Of a stretch of 64,000 nt of DNA, positions 45,060-57,099 are shown piece by piece; the first letter of the stretch is position 1; each line of letters opens with the position of its first letter. Source of the DNA: Prionace glauca (taxonomy: Eukaryota; Chordata; Chondrichthyes; Carcharhiniformes; Carcharhinidae); the NCBI GenBank assembly GCA_037974335.1, contig CM075760.1, forward strand, positions 34,109,609-34,173,608, given 5' to 3'. A program made the position numbers and the translations under genes. The notes beneath the pieces were generated by a model, which did no database searches, was not told the origin of the DNA, and was given only the letters and a program-made list of their open reading frames with translations.

Positions 45060-46742
45060 TACCCATTAAAGATGGGAGGGCAGGTGATGTGTCACAGCTG
45101 CAGCATTTGGGAGCTCCTGGGTGTCAGTTTGATCCAGGACAAACACGTCTGCAGTGAGTGTTTGAAGTTCAAGTAGCTTCGACTCAATTTATGAGCTGGA
45201 GACTGAACTACAGACACTACAAAGCATCAGGGAGGGGAAAATTACCTGGATCTTTTGTGCCAGGAGGTAGTCACACCTCTCAGGTCAGAGTCCTAAAAGA
45301 AAGAGGTGGATGAGCAAACCTGCCTTGACACCATTGTACAGGAAGCCATTCAAGTTGGAGGGGAAAAATGTAGGGGTATTATGGGATGGTGTAGTCAGAG
45401 GGATTCACACTGTTCTCTGTGGCAAAGTGCATGAGTCCAGATGGCTGTGTTGCTTGCCTTGCGCCAAGGTTCAGGACATCTGCTCAGGGCTGAAGACGAA
45501 CTTACAGTATTGTATCGGATCTGCAGCTCAAAAGCAGCTGCACAGGCGGAAATGACCCAGTCATTGTGGTCCATGTAGGTACCAATGACTTCGGCAGGCC
45601 AAAGAAGGAGATTTTGCATGGTTAGTATGAGGATGTAGTTAAGTATGAGGATGGACCAAGTTAAGAAGCAAGATCTCAAAGTCCATTATCTCGATTATTA
45701 GCTGAACTACTTGCTAATTGGTTTAGGACAAATCAGATCAGAGAGATGAATGCTTGACTCAAAGATTGGTGTGGGAGGTGGGTTCGGGTTCATGGGCCAC
45801 CAGTACAGCAGAAATTAGGATCTGTACCATTGGGACGGTCTACATCTGATCCATGTTGGGACTAGTGTTCTTGTGAACCACGTAACTAGGAAAATAGAGA
45901 GGGTTTCAGACTAAATACTGGACAGGGAATCAAATTTGGGTCAAGGATTCAAATTTATATAAATGACTGGATGAAGGGATGGTTGCCAATTTTGCTGATG
46001 ACACAAGATAGAAGTGAAAGTAAGTTGTGAAGAGGGCATATGGAAGGTGCAGAAAGAGAGAAAGATTAAGTGAATGAACAAATTAATGGCAAGTGGAGTC
46101 GAATGTGGGAGAATGTGAAATTGTCCATTTTGGCAGGAAGAATGAAAAAGAAGCATTTTGTCTAAATGGTGAGAGATTGCAGAGCTCTGAGATTCAGAAG
46201 GACTTTCAGTGTACTCGTGCATAAATCACAAAAGGTTAATATGTAGGTACAGCAAGTAATTAGGAAAACTAATGTTATCATTTATTGCGAAGGGAAAGAA
46301 ATACAGAATTAGGGAGGTTACGCTTCAATTGTACAAGTCACTGGTGAGACGGCTTCTGGAGTACTATGTACAGTATTGGTCGCCTTGTTTCGGAAGGATG
46401 TAAGTACAATGGAGACAGTTTGGAGAAGGTTTATCAGGCCAATATTTGAAATGGTGTGGAGATACTGGCTTTGGGTGGGGTGGGCACAGTAAGAAGTCTC
46501 ACAACATCAGGTTAAAGTCCAACAGGTTTATTTGGAACCACGAGCTTTCGGAATGCTACTCCTTCTCGGGTGAGGAAGGAACAACACTCCATAAGCTCGT
46601 GATTACAAATAAACCCGTTGGCCTTTAACCTGATGTTGTGAGACTTCTTATAATGCCTGAAATTGATGGGCTGTGTTATGAGAAATGGCTAGGCTGGCTG
46701 GAGTGTTTCCGCTAGAGTTTCAAAGAATAAGTGGTGACTTGT
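45060..46742 (+). mobile_element. Old CR1-like LINE with internal deletion
   Basis: It starts with ORF1-type sequence (a zinc-motif and coiled-coil region like the start of copy A, 45070-45240, and an esterase-like stretch around 45420-45600). Near 45950 it jumps to the reverse transcriptase FADDT region, so most of ORF2 is missing. It is split by a fold-back repeat (46455-46657) and cut off by copy B at 46743. Confidence 0.7.
46455..46657. repeat. Fold-back repeat inserted in a LINE
   Basis: The left arm (agtaagaagtctcacaacat, then ccaacaggtttatttgg, then cacgagctttcgg) and right arm (taagctcgtgattac, then aataaacccgttgg, then tgttgtgagacttctta) are reverse complements with few mismatches, about 80 bp each. 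Each arm equals the 3' part of the short retroelement at 36684-37069, so this looks like an inverted dimer. Confidence 0.8.
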
Positions 46743-49112
46743 TCTTGGATCTGGTGCTATGTAATGAGGCGGGTAGAATTAGGGACCTTGCGGTGAAAGA
46801 TCCTCTTGGAGAGAGTGATCATTGTATGGTGGAGTTTCTGGTGCAGATGGAGGAGGAGAAAGTGGGTTCCCAGACACGCGTCCTTTGTTTGAATAGAGGG
46901 GAGTATGGTAGGATGAGAGAAGAATTGGCGAATGTGGACTGGGGGAACGCGTTGGAAGGTAGGTCTGCTGAGGAGCAGTGGAGGATCTTTAAGGAGATCT
47001 TTCTTGGTGCTCAGCAGAAATTTATTCCGATGGTTAAAAAGGACAGTAGGAGGAGAGGTAATAAGCCGTGGATAACGAAGGAGGTGAAGGAAAGTGTTAA
47101 ATTAAAAGCGGAGGAGTTTAGAGTAGCTAAGAGCAGTGGGCGAGAAGAGGATTGGGAAAGGTTTAAATGTCAACAAAGATTGACAAAGAAATTGATAAAG
47201 GAGGGTAGGAGAAGCTATGAGGCTGGGCTAGCACTTAATATAAAAAAGGATAGCAAGAGTTTTTATAAATATATAAAAAGGAAGAGGCTGGCTAGGGTAA
47301 ACGTTGGTCCTTTAGAGGATGAGAAAGGGGAGCTCGTGGTAGGGGATGGGGATATGGCTAAGGTCTTGAATAACTTTTTGTTTCTGTCTTCACGGAGGAG
47401 GACGTGAATAATTTGCCGGGTGTTAGCGATGGAAAGGTGGTAGGAATGGAGGGTCTTAATGACATTACTGTTACTAGAGAGGTGGTGCTCGACAGACTGG
47501 AGAGGCTGATTGTGGACAAGTCCCCAGGACCGGATGGAATGCATCCGAGGGTTCTGAAAGAAATGGCGGAGGTGATAGTCGTTGCCTTGGTGGTTATTTT
47601 CCAGACGTCGCTGGATTCCGGGGAAGTGCCAGAAGATTGGAAAACGGCTAATGTTACGCCGTTGTTTAAGAAGGGTGCCAGGTAAAAGGCGGGGAATTAT
47701 AGGCCGGTTAGTTTAACGTCTGTGGTAGGTAAAATGTTAGAAACCGTCATTAAGGAGGAAATAGCGAGGCATCTTGAGGGGAATTGCTTGATAGGGCGGA
47801 CGCAACACGGTTTCATTAAAGGGAATCGTGTCTGACAAATTTACTGGAGTTCTATGAGGATGTGTCTAGGGCAGTGGATAGAGGAGAGCCGGTGGATGTG
47901 GTCTTTCTGGATTTTCAGAAGGCGTTTGACAAGGTACCTCACAAGAGGTTATTGGTGAAGGTCAGGGGACATGGAGTTGGGGGTAGGGTGTTAGCGTGGA
48001 TAGAGGATTGGTTATCAAATAGGAGGCAGAGAGTGGGGGTCAATGGATGCTATTCGGATTGGCGGTTGGTGACTAGTGGGGTGCCCCAGGGATCGGTGCT
48101 GGGGCCTCAGCTATTTATCATTTATATAGATGATCTGGAGGAGGGAACCGAGTGCAGGGTGTCGAAATTTGCTGATGACACCAAGATTGGGGGAAAGGCA
48201 AATTGTGCGGAGGGTGTGGAGAGTCTGCAGAAGGATCTAGATAGGCTGGGCGAATGGGCCAGGAAATGGCAAATGGAATTTAATGTTGGCAAGTGTGAGG
48301 TGGTCCACTTTGGAAGGAGGAATGGTAGGAAGGACTATTACTTACGGGGCGAAAAACTGCAGCAGGCGACGGTGCAGAGGGACCTCGGGGTCCTTGTGCA
48401 TGAGTCGCAAAAACCCAGCTTGCAGGTGCAGCAGGTGGTCAGGAAGGCGAATGGGATGCTGGCCTTCATAGCGAGGGGGATTGAATATAGGAGTAGGGAG
48501 GTCTTGCTACAGCTGTGTAGGGCATTGGTGAGGCCGCAGCTGGAGTACTGTGTGCAGTTTTGGGCGCCGCACCTGCGCAAGGATATTTTGGCCCTGGAGG
48601 GAGTGCAGAGGAGGTTTACTCGGCTGATACCGGAGTTGAGGGGATTGAGCTATGAGGAGACGCTGAATAAACTAGGTTTGTACTCGTTAGAGTTTAGAAG
48701 AATGAGGGGAGATCTCATTGAGACGTATAAGATGATGAATGGGATGGATAGGATAGAGGTGGAGAGACTCTTCCCGCTCAAAAAAGACAGTAGGACTAGG
48801 GGGCACAGCCTCAAGATAAAGGGGGGGGGGGCGGTTTAGAACAGAGTTGAGGAGGAACTTCTTCACTCAAAGGGTGGTGAATCTCTGGAATTCTCTGCCC
48901 GTTGAAGTGGTGGAGGCTGCCTCGCCAAATATTTTTAAGAAACGGGTTGATGGGTTTTTGATAAGAGAAGGGATTAAGGGTTATGGGGAGAGGGCAGGAA
49001 GGTGGAGCTGAGTCACGACAGATCAGCCATGATCTTATTGAATGGCGGGGCAGGCTCGAATGGCCAGATGGCCTACTCCTGCTCCTATTTCTTATGTTCT
49101 TATGTTCTTATA
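46743..49112 (+). mobile_element. Young CR1 LINE, 5'-truncated (copy B)
   Basis: Nearly identical to copy A from its position 24092 to the 3' octamers. It keeps the end of the endonuclease (ESDHCMVEFLV), the linker and the reverse transcriptase (GVPQGSVLGPQ, FADDTK; 47862-48839). Breaks include a lost base near 47378, a stop near 47683, a lost base near 47824 and a G-run change near 48828. Where copies A and C have a TAG after SNRR, this copy has CAG. It ends about 450 bp before the likely receptor start codon. Confidence 0.9.
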
Positions 49113-49555
49113 TTTTGAATGTGGTCTGACCAGAGTCTTATAAAAGTCAGCAGTACATCCCTGCTTTTAATTCTAGCCCTCTGGAAATGAACGCTAACAG
49201 AAGGTCCTCTGTAATATCCAATGAATATTGACAGATTTACAGTCTGAGTCTCCATTATTACCAACTTTCCATACGCCCCTGACCCTCAACAACCTATCTA
49301 GGCTGTAAATGTTCTACTTTGGGCGTAAAAGGTCTTGGATTGAAGGGAGTTAAGTGAAGCTGTTTGTTTAGTGACTGTAATTGATCTGAGCCTCCATGGA
49401 TCTGATTAGTGTGCCTGGACGGTTTTCTCTTTTCTATTAATAAGGGATTCCGTTCAATGTGTTGTCCTATTGAGTCAGCGGGAGCGACGACTCTGACACT
49501 AACAGAGATCAGCGGCTGTGGAGACAGAGGGAGGGAGAAGAGAGACCTGAATCTG

Positions 49556-49735
49556 GGAACAATGGATTGGAACTTTCCAACAACGGATCGGAATCTGGGA
49601 ACAATGAAACGGAATGTTCCAACAATGGGCCAGAATCTGAGTACAATGAATTGGAATGTTCCAACAATGGAGCAGAATCTGAGTACAATGAACTGGAATG
49701 TTATAACAATGGATCAGAATGTTCCAACCGAGGAC
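49556..49735 (+). repeat. 42-bp coding minisatellite in receptor exon 1
   Basis: About four units with a 42-bp period (acaatgg recurs at 49622, 49664 and 49706). It encodes a 14-residue unit like NVPTMGQNLSTMNW. Two units carry the N-glycosylation site NLS. Each unit contains in-frame ATG codons, which makes the true start hard to choose. Confidence 0.85.
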
Positions 49736-49868
49736 AGGACTTTATTGTATTGGATATCTCAGTTTACTACAGATGCTTCGTGGATAACATCAGCTGTTCG
49801 GATTGAATACCTACTGAAGGCGATTCAGTGCTTTTACTATCCCCTTCTGGCTATTGTTGGTGTTCCAG
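49562..49868 (+). CDS. GPR139-like: GPR139-like receptor, exon 1
   Basis: Exon 1 of a class A G-protein-coupled receptor. It encodes the extracellular N-terminus and the first half of membrane helix 1 (CFYYPLLAIVGVP), and stops in phase 1 at a donor gtaagt (49869). The frame is open from 49409, but I start at the ATG at 49562, just before the repeats; later in-frame ATGs (up to 49709) are also possible. The N-terminus contains a 42-bp tandem repeat (see separate entry). Helix 1 is completed by exon 2 at 58878, so the intron is about 9.0 kb. With this start the protein has about 402 residues. Its ligand is unknown; human GPR139 responds to aromatic amino acids. Confidence 0.85.
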
Positions 49869-52159
49869 GTAAGTCCCTGGCTGGAATTGTACCGTCCCGA
49901 CCACCACAGGAATCAGAGCAAGCGAGAGTTGGAGAATGGGGAGGTCTGTTGAACACTGGCAGGAATTTGCAGCTTGTGTAAGACTGAGGCTGTAAAGTCC
50001 TGTGCCCTGTGTCCAGTTCCCAATTCTACGAAAGATTATTTAACTGTATTGAATTCCTGTGCTCCGTTTGCTGCTCTTGTTGTTTCTGTTGAATATCTGT
50101 CTCCAGTTATTAATTCTTTCAGCCAGTGACAATTGACTCAGGGCCTTTGAGCTAGGATGTCTTCTATTTGCTGTGACTTTCCATAGACAAGTGACCTCAA
50201 ATGCTCTTCCATCGTGAGTAAATGATTGAGACATAATCTTTTTTACCCTCTGCATATAACACCAGCTCACCCACCCAATCACCAGGCCGCAGAAGCAATT
50301 TTATTGGTCATATATGCACAGCAGGATCTCACAGAGAGGGAGCATACTTCATAAAATTTGAAATTTACTCACCAGTGTCACAAATACGCAAACATTAACA
50401 TTGCAGTTAAGTTGCTGTGAAAATCCCCGAGTTGCCACACTCCAGCGCCTGTTCTGGTACACTGAGGGAGAATTTAGCATGGCCAATGCACCTAACCAAC
50501 ACAACTTTCAGAGAGTGGGAGGAAACTCACGCAGACACGCACAGACGTGAAGACTCTGCACAGACAGGAGGCAAACCTGCAATTGATCCAAGCCCCAAGT
50601 GCTTTGAGGCAACAGCATTATCCCATGTACCACCACAAACTCTCCTAGAGTCACAGGAAAACAAACACACAGACAGACCCAAACAGACATATACTGACCA
50701 ATACGCACATTTACTGATAGAAGCAGTCGGATTTATACTTACTCCCACTTACTCCCACTCACACACAAATTCAAGAATCAAAATTGCTGTAACATTCCAG
50801 AATAACGCACACTTTGGAACACTCGCCAGGTACTCTGTTGCTCACGCAAAAAGCACGCACACACACACATACTGGTACAGACAATATAGATGCACACAAC
50901 ACACACGCGGTAGGGAGTCAGGATAACAACTACTCTGTGCCCATTGGTGGCGGGTTCAGCAGTAAAACCGCGTGGCAGACTAGAACTCAGGCCCACGCCT
51001 GATTTCTCGCCTCCTGCAACCTTCATCGGCAACGGACAGACAGCGGATTCAGCCTCCAGCCCATTTCTGGCAAGAGGCTGAATAAATTATTGAAATTTAT
51101 TTTAAAACAAATTTAATTAAAATTAGCAATCTTGGGATGTATTTGTCCAGCACACTTGCCTTTGCAGCCTCATTGGGAGAGGTTATGTACGGTGAGGAAA
51201 ACAGCTGGCCACATGTATGAGGACGTGGCCTCGGCACTGGAACCAAATGCGATTGAGGACAGTGAGCAAGGTCGACAGCAAACGTAGATGCTCCTTGGGT
51301 AATGCCCAACAGGCACTGGCAACTGGGCAGTACTGGGGGTTGGGCCTGAGGTGGTAAGATCTACAGGAGGAGGGCCTGAAGATAGCGGGGCATATGGGCC
51401 ATTGCGTGCAGGAGCGGGATTTGCAGAGGCTGGATCTGCAGGGGCGTGAGCAGAAGGGGCAGGGCCTGAAGGCAGATGGGCACTTGCGGAGTGGGCCGAT
51501 GCAGTCGGGAGAGTGGCCCAGGCCCTGCTGCTGCTCTGCATGAGATTGGTGAGGGTAGCGCGTCCTACAGCCACTCTGCACATGATCGATGAGGCAGCGA
51601 TGGGGTCTAGCTGCCTCTCTGCATGCACAATGGGATAGAGAGGGGACCTCGCTGCTCTCTGCATGGACAGTGAAATAGGGAGGGGGCCTCACTGTCTCTC
51701 TACATGCACAGTAGGGGAGGTAGGGGGCCTCACTGCCTCTCTGCATGGACAGTGGGATAGTGAGGGGACCTCGCTGCTCTCTGCATGCACAGTGGGGTAG
51801 GGAGGGGGTCTCGCTGCTCCTCTGCATGCACAAAGGTTAGGGAGGGGGACTCGTTGCCCCTCTGCATGCAGTTGATGTGGGGGAAGGGGGGGGGATTGGT
51901 TTGAGTGTGGGTGGGGGTGGCGCTATATCCGGCAAGGGGCTACTCATGAAGAGCTGCTGCTCCCACACTATCTGGGGGCAGCTTCTGTGTTGAAGCTAGC
52001 TGGAGTAGTAGAGAGCTGACAGATGTCTCTCTTCAGACCAGGCATCTCACTGTTGGCTGCTATTGCGCATTTGCAAGCGCATGTGTTTTGTCTGTTGTCG
52101 GTCTCCCGGCCAGCGTGTGGGAGCTGCAACTGATGAGGGCCACTGCTGAGGATGGTCTA
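49869..52159. other. Receptor intron, first part
   Basis: No other gene. 50360-50560 is a reversed type B HE1-like SINE (gtgtcacaaatacgcaaaca). 50640-50900 is mildly CA-rich. 51600-51880 is a 40-41-bp minisatellite listed separately. Confidence 0.6.
51600..51880. repeat. 40-41-bp minisatellite, about seven units
   Basis: The phrase ctctgcatg recurs at about 51618, 51658, 51699, 51740, 51780, 51821 and 51861, with aggggacctcgctgc-like sequence between. It is a G-rich array on the plus strand, in the receptor intron. Confidence 0.85.
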
Positions 52160-52950
52160 ACAACCATCGAGTTTTAACAGCAGAAAATGAGTCCCTTCAG
52201 CCAATTATGTCGGAACTGATTATCAAATACCTTTCCAATCGAATCCCATTTTCCAGCACTCGATCCACAGCCTTGTATGTTCTGATGTTTAAATTGCTGA
52301 TCTAAATACCTCTTGTGGTCGTTCCCGCTTCTACCACCTTTCAGGCCCCGAGCTGCAGATCCCAGCATCCTGTGGACGGAAACATTTCTCCTCAAATCCA
52401 CACAGAAATCTGCCCGTTATCTGAAATCCACGCCCCTCTGGTTATTGACACTTTCTACTAAAGGGAAAAACGTTTCTTCCTATCTATGTGAAGCATAATT
52501 TTGTACATATCACTCAGGTTCCCCCCCACAACCCCCACCTGAAAGCACTCCACCATCACCACACACTACACCCGTTCCCCATTCCTCGCACCACCCACCC
52601 CCCCCCCCCCGCCCCAGCCGTCTCTGCTCTAAGTAAAAAGCCCAGCCCAACCAGCCTCTATATTCCTCATACATGAAATTCTTCAGCCCAGGCAGCATCC
52701 TGATGAATCTCCTCTCCACCGTCTCCAGTGCAATTACATCCTTCCTGTAGTGTGATGATCAGAGCTGCGCACAGTATTCTTGCTCTGGTCTAACAGGTAT
52801 TTTATACACTCCCATCATAACCTCCCAGCTCTTATTTTCTATACTGCAGCTGCTAAAGGCAAGTATCCTACACGATGTCTCAATCACATTACGTACCTGT
52901 CTTGCTGCCTTGAGGGATCCACACATATCCACCCAAAATTCATTCATGAG
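52160..52950 (-). mobile_element. CR1-like LINE 3' part, reversed
   Basis: Minus-strand pieces include RRFIRMLPGLKNFMYEE (52510-52719) and KAARQVRNVIETSCRILAFS (52759-52947), both from the C-terminal part of ORF2. The copy is old. A poly-C run near 52600 complicates reading. Confidence 0.7.
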
Positions 52951-55900
52951 GAGGATAGCCTGTTAGCGGGAGATACCAACAGTAACCAGGCCTGTGACAC
53001 CACAGCTGGTTCTGCTGTGGGAAAGGGTGGGACAAAAAGCAAGCGAGCGGTAGTAATAGGGGACTTGCTAGTTAGAGGCACGCGCAGGTGTTTCTGTGGC
53101 CGCAATCAAAACTCCAGGATGATGTGTTGCCTGCCTGGTGCCAGGGTCAAGGGGGTGTCTGAGCCATTGCAGGGAGAGGGTGAGCAGCCAAAGGTACATA
53201 TTAGTACCAACGATGTAGGTTGGAAAATAGATGAGGTCCGAAATGTGAATATAGAGAGTTAGGCAGAAGGCTAACGTGCAAGACCTCGAAGGTAGTACTT
53301 TCAGGAGTACTACAGGTACCACGTGCAAGTGAGAGTAGGAATAGGAGGATTGGGCAGATGAATTGGGCTTGACAGCTCGCACAGGGGACAGGGATTCAAA
53401 TTTTTGGATCATTAAGATCGTTTCTGGGGAAGGGCTGATCCGTTCAAGAGGGCTGGGACTAACATCCTGGGGGGAAGATTTACTAGAGCCACTTGGGAGG
53501 GTTAAACTAGTTTGGCAAGGGTGCTGGACCCAATGCAGTAGAGATACAGAAGAGAAGTTGAGGAAAACACGGAAGTTAAAGAGAGCACCTCAATTAGTTA
53601 AGGCATTGTCAGTAATGCAAGTACCATTCACATCAGGCAAAATCAAGATATGAGCAAGGAAAGTCCACATTAAACTGCATTTATTTCAATGCAAGAGGCC
53701 TGACGGGCAAGACAGATGAACTCAGGGGATTGATGGGTACGTGGGACTGGGATATTGTAGCAATTACTGAAACATGGCTAAGGGAGGGACAGGACTGGCA
53801 GCTTAATGTTCCAGCTTAATGTTGTACCTTTCCTGTAACAGATGTTATAGGAAAGGTACGACGAGGCGGGGGGGGGGGGGTGGGAGTTACGCTTTTGATT
53901 AGGGAAAGCATCATGACTGTACTGAGAGGGGATATATCCGGGTTCGGCCACTGAGTCTATATCGGTAGAACAGAGAAATAAGAAGGGGGAAATCACTTTG
54001 ATAGGGTTGTACTACAGGCCCCCAAATAGTCAGCGGGAAATTGAGGAATAAATCTATAAGGAGACTGCAGATAGCTCCAAGAAAAATAGCGTGGTAATAG
54101 TCGGAGATTTTAATTTTCCCAAGATTGCTTGGGACAGCCATCATATTGGAGGGGTGGGTGGAGAGAAATTTGTTGAGTGTATTCAGGTGAAATTTGTTAT
54201 TCAGTATGTGGGTAGCCCGACAAGACAGGGGGAAAAGCTTGAGCTCCTCTTGGGAAATAAGGAAGGGCAGGTGACAGAAGTGTGAGTGAGGGATCACTTT
54301 GGAACCAATGACCATAATTCTATTAGTTTTAAGATAGCTATGGAGAATGATAGGTCTGTCCTATAAGTTAATATTCTAAATTGAGGCAAGGCCAATTTGT
54401 ATGGAATCAGGCAGGAACTTGCAAAAATTAATTGGGGCAACCTCTGGGAAGGAAAACGGATGTCTACTAAGTGGCATGCTTTCAACAGTGTGTTAACCAG
54501 GGTTCAGGGTAAACACATTCCTCTTCGAGTGAAGGGCAAGGCTGGCAAAAGCCGGGAACCCTGGGTGACTCGCGATATTGAGGCCCTGGTCAAGAAGAAG
54601 AAAGAGGCACATGACGTGCAAAGACAGCTGGGATAAAGTGAATCTGTTGAAGATTATAGGGGGTTTAGGAGCAGAGTTGTGAGAAATCGGGGACAAGATT
54701 TTTTTGGCAGGCAAGCCAAAGGAGAATCCAAAGAGCTTCTACAAATACATAAAGACCAGGAGAGTAACTAGGGAGAGAGTAGGGCCTCTTCAGGATCAAC
54801 AAGATCATCTAAGTGCAGATCCACAAGAGATGGGTGAGATCCTAAATGAATATTTCTCATCAGTATTTACCATTGAGAAAAACATATATGTTAGGGAACT
54901 TGGGGAATTAAATATTGATATCCTGTGGAGTGTACATATTATAGAGAAGGAGGTGATGGAAGTCTGTAAGTGCATCAAAGTAGATAAATCTGTGGGACCT
55001 GATGAGATATATCCAGGGCGTTGTGGGAGGTTAGGGAGGAAATTGCGGGTCCCTTAGCAGAGATATTTGAATCATTGATAGTCACGGGTGAGGTGCCTGA
55101 AGATTGGAAAGTGACAAATGTTCTGCCTTTGTTTAAAAAAGGGCTGCAGAGAAAAGCCTGGGAACTAAAAGTGAGTTAGCCTCACATCTGTGGTGGATAA
55201 ATTGTTGGAAGGTATTTTGAAAGACAAGATGGACAGGCATTTGGAAATGCAAGGACTGTTAGGGACAGTCGGCATGGCTTTATGAGTGGAAAATCATGTC
55301 TCACAAATTTGGTTGAGTTTTTTGAAGGGGTAACCAAAAAGGTAAATGAGGGCTTTGCAGTTGCTGATATCTACATGGACTTTAACAAGGCCTTTGACAG
55401 GGTACCGCATGGTGGGTTGTTGCAGAAAGTTAAACCTCACGGATCCAGGGTGAGGTGTGTAAATGGATAAAAATTGGCTTCTGTTGGTTGGTTGTAGCGG
55501 GTTGTTTTTCAAACTGGAGGCCTGTGAGCAGTGATGTGCCTCAAGACTCGGTGCTGGGTCCACTGTTATTTGTGTCTTATACTAACGATTTGGGTGACAA
55601 TATAGGAGGCACGGTTAATAAGTTTGCAGATGTCACCAAGATTGGAAAAGATCTTACAAGGATGCTACTGGGATTGATGGATTGAGTTATAAGGAGAGGC
55701 TGAATAGACTGGGACTTTTTTCTCTGGAACATAGAGGTTGAGGGGTGACCTTATGCGTGTCTATAAAATAATGAGGGGCATAGACAAGGTAGATAGTCAA
55801 TATCTTTTCCCAAAGGTAGGGGAATCTAAAACTAGAGGGCATAGGATTAAGGTGAGAGGGGAGAGATTCAAAAGTGTCCAGAGAGCCATTTGTTTCTTCA

Positions 55901-56125
55901 CACAGAGGGTGGTGAGTGTCAGGAACAAGCTGCCAGAGGTAGTAATAGAGACGGGTACAATGTTATCTTTTAAAAAGTGTTTAGATAGGTGGATACGATG
56001 GGTATAGAGGGATTTGGGTTAAATGCGGGCAATTGGGATTAGTTTAGAGGTTTAAAAAATGGGTGGCATGGACAAGTTGGGCCGATGGGCCTGTCACCAT
56101 GCTGTAAACCTCTATGACTCTATAA
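52951..56125 (+). mobile_element. Old CR1-like LINE, both ORFs in part
   Basis: ORF1 esterase-like sequence (VVIGDLLVRGTRRCFC and HISTNDVG, 52780-53262) is followed by endonuclease (GDFNFPKIAWDSHHIGG, 54091-54285), linker (NPKSFYKYIKTRR, 54704-55057), reverse transcriptase (MDFNKAFDRVPHGGLL, 55282-55470; [10 protein letters not shown]) and C-terminal region (55738-56007). The tail resembles ggcctgtcaccatgctgtaa. Several frame breaks. It occupies the middle of the receptor intron. Confidence 0.85.
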
Positions 56126-56703
56126 TAAACACGAGTTACAGGGTTGATTGTATAGCTAGGGAAATGGCATTTGTGGACCTGTTGTGGAGGTAGATGAACT
56201 GTAGTGGATCCAGGCGATCTGGGAGGCCGGAATTGATTCAAACCATGACAAAACTTTTGATGCATTTCATAATATTGAATATCAGAGTAACCGGACAATG
56301 ATCATTAAGGCAGCCTGCTTGACTTTTCTTTTGTAGCGGCCTTGGTTTGGGTTTTTCTTACCTGATGCATAGATTAGCAACTTTCCGACTGAGAGACATT
56401 GAGCTTCAGTGGTCCAGTAGGCCATAGTGGGAGAGCAGCAAACGCACTGAATGCTATGGACAGTAGCTATTCGCTGAACCCTGAAGCTTTATCCCACTTT
56501 TGAAAGCAAACCCTGGTACTTGAGTTCTGTGCCAGTCGAGTGTGAGATTACTGTTTCTTCCTGTGTTGTGCGAATGGTGTCCACAAATCTGTGGTCTCCT
56601 CTTCAGGGTACAGATCTGCGTAAGTATAATAGTCGGAACTGTTGAGGCATCAGGATCTCCCTCTGCCAACTGTTAATATTGCGGTGTTAATCCAGATATT
56701 GTG
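56126..56703. other. Unassigned intron stretch
   Basis: No gene or recognised repeat is seen. Confidence 0.4.
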
Positions 56704-57045
56704 GTGTTTATCCAGAACACCGCTCAAGAAGGATAGTAGGACTAAGGGGCACAGCCTCAAGATAAAGGGGGGGGAGCGGTTTAGAACAGAGTTGAGGAGG
56801 AACTTCTTCACTCAAAGGGTGGTGAATCTCTGGAATTCTCTGCCCGTTGAAGTGGTGGAGGCTGCCTCGCTAAATATTTTTAAGAAACGGGTTAATGGGT
56901 TTTTGATAAGAGAAGGGATTAAGGGTTATGGGGAGAGGGCGGGAATGTGGAACTGAGCCACGACAGATCAGCCATGATCTTATTGAATGGCGGGGCAGGC
57001 TCGAAGGGCTAGTTGGCCTACTCCTGCTCCTATTTCTTATATTGT
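56704..57045 (+). mobile_element. Young CR1 LINE, 3' end only (copy D)
   Basis: About 340 bp matching the last part of copy A, from the KKDSRT-like codons to the start of the 3' octamers (ctcctgctcctatttcttat). It is open to the end of ORF2 (NSLPVEVVEAASLNIFKKR). Confidence 0.9.
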
Positions 57046-57099
57046 CCAGAGGAAACCAGCACAGATAGGTACCAGCTTTGTTGCAGGGCTTGCCTGACG

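Noticed and set aside
45480-45560. Second EMC4-like piece (ggatctgcagctcaaaagcag)
   Set aside because: Only a short stretch resembles the EMC4 fragment, and it fits the esterase-like part of a CR1 ORF1.
49567-49806. Alternative frame through receptor exon 1 (NELECSNNG-type repeat)
   Set aside because: It does not reach the splice donor in a frame that continues into exon 2 helix 1.
51170-51833. Long minus-strand ORFs over the minisatellite
   Set aside because: They follow from the 40-41-bp repeat and proline- and serine-rich composition, with no recognised domain.
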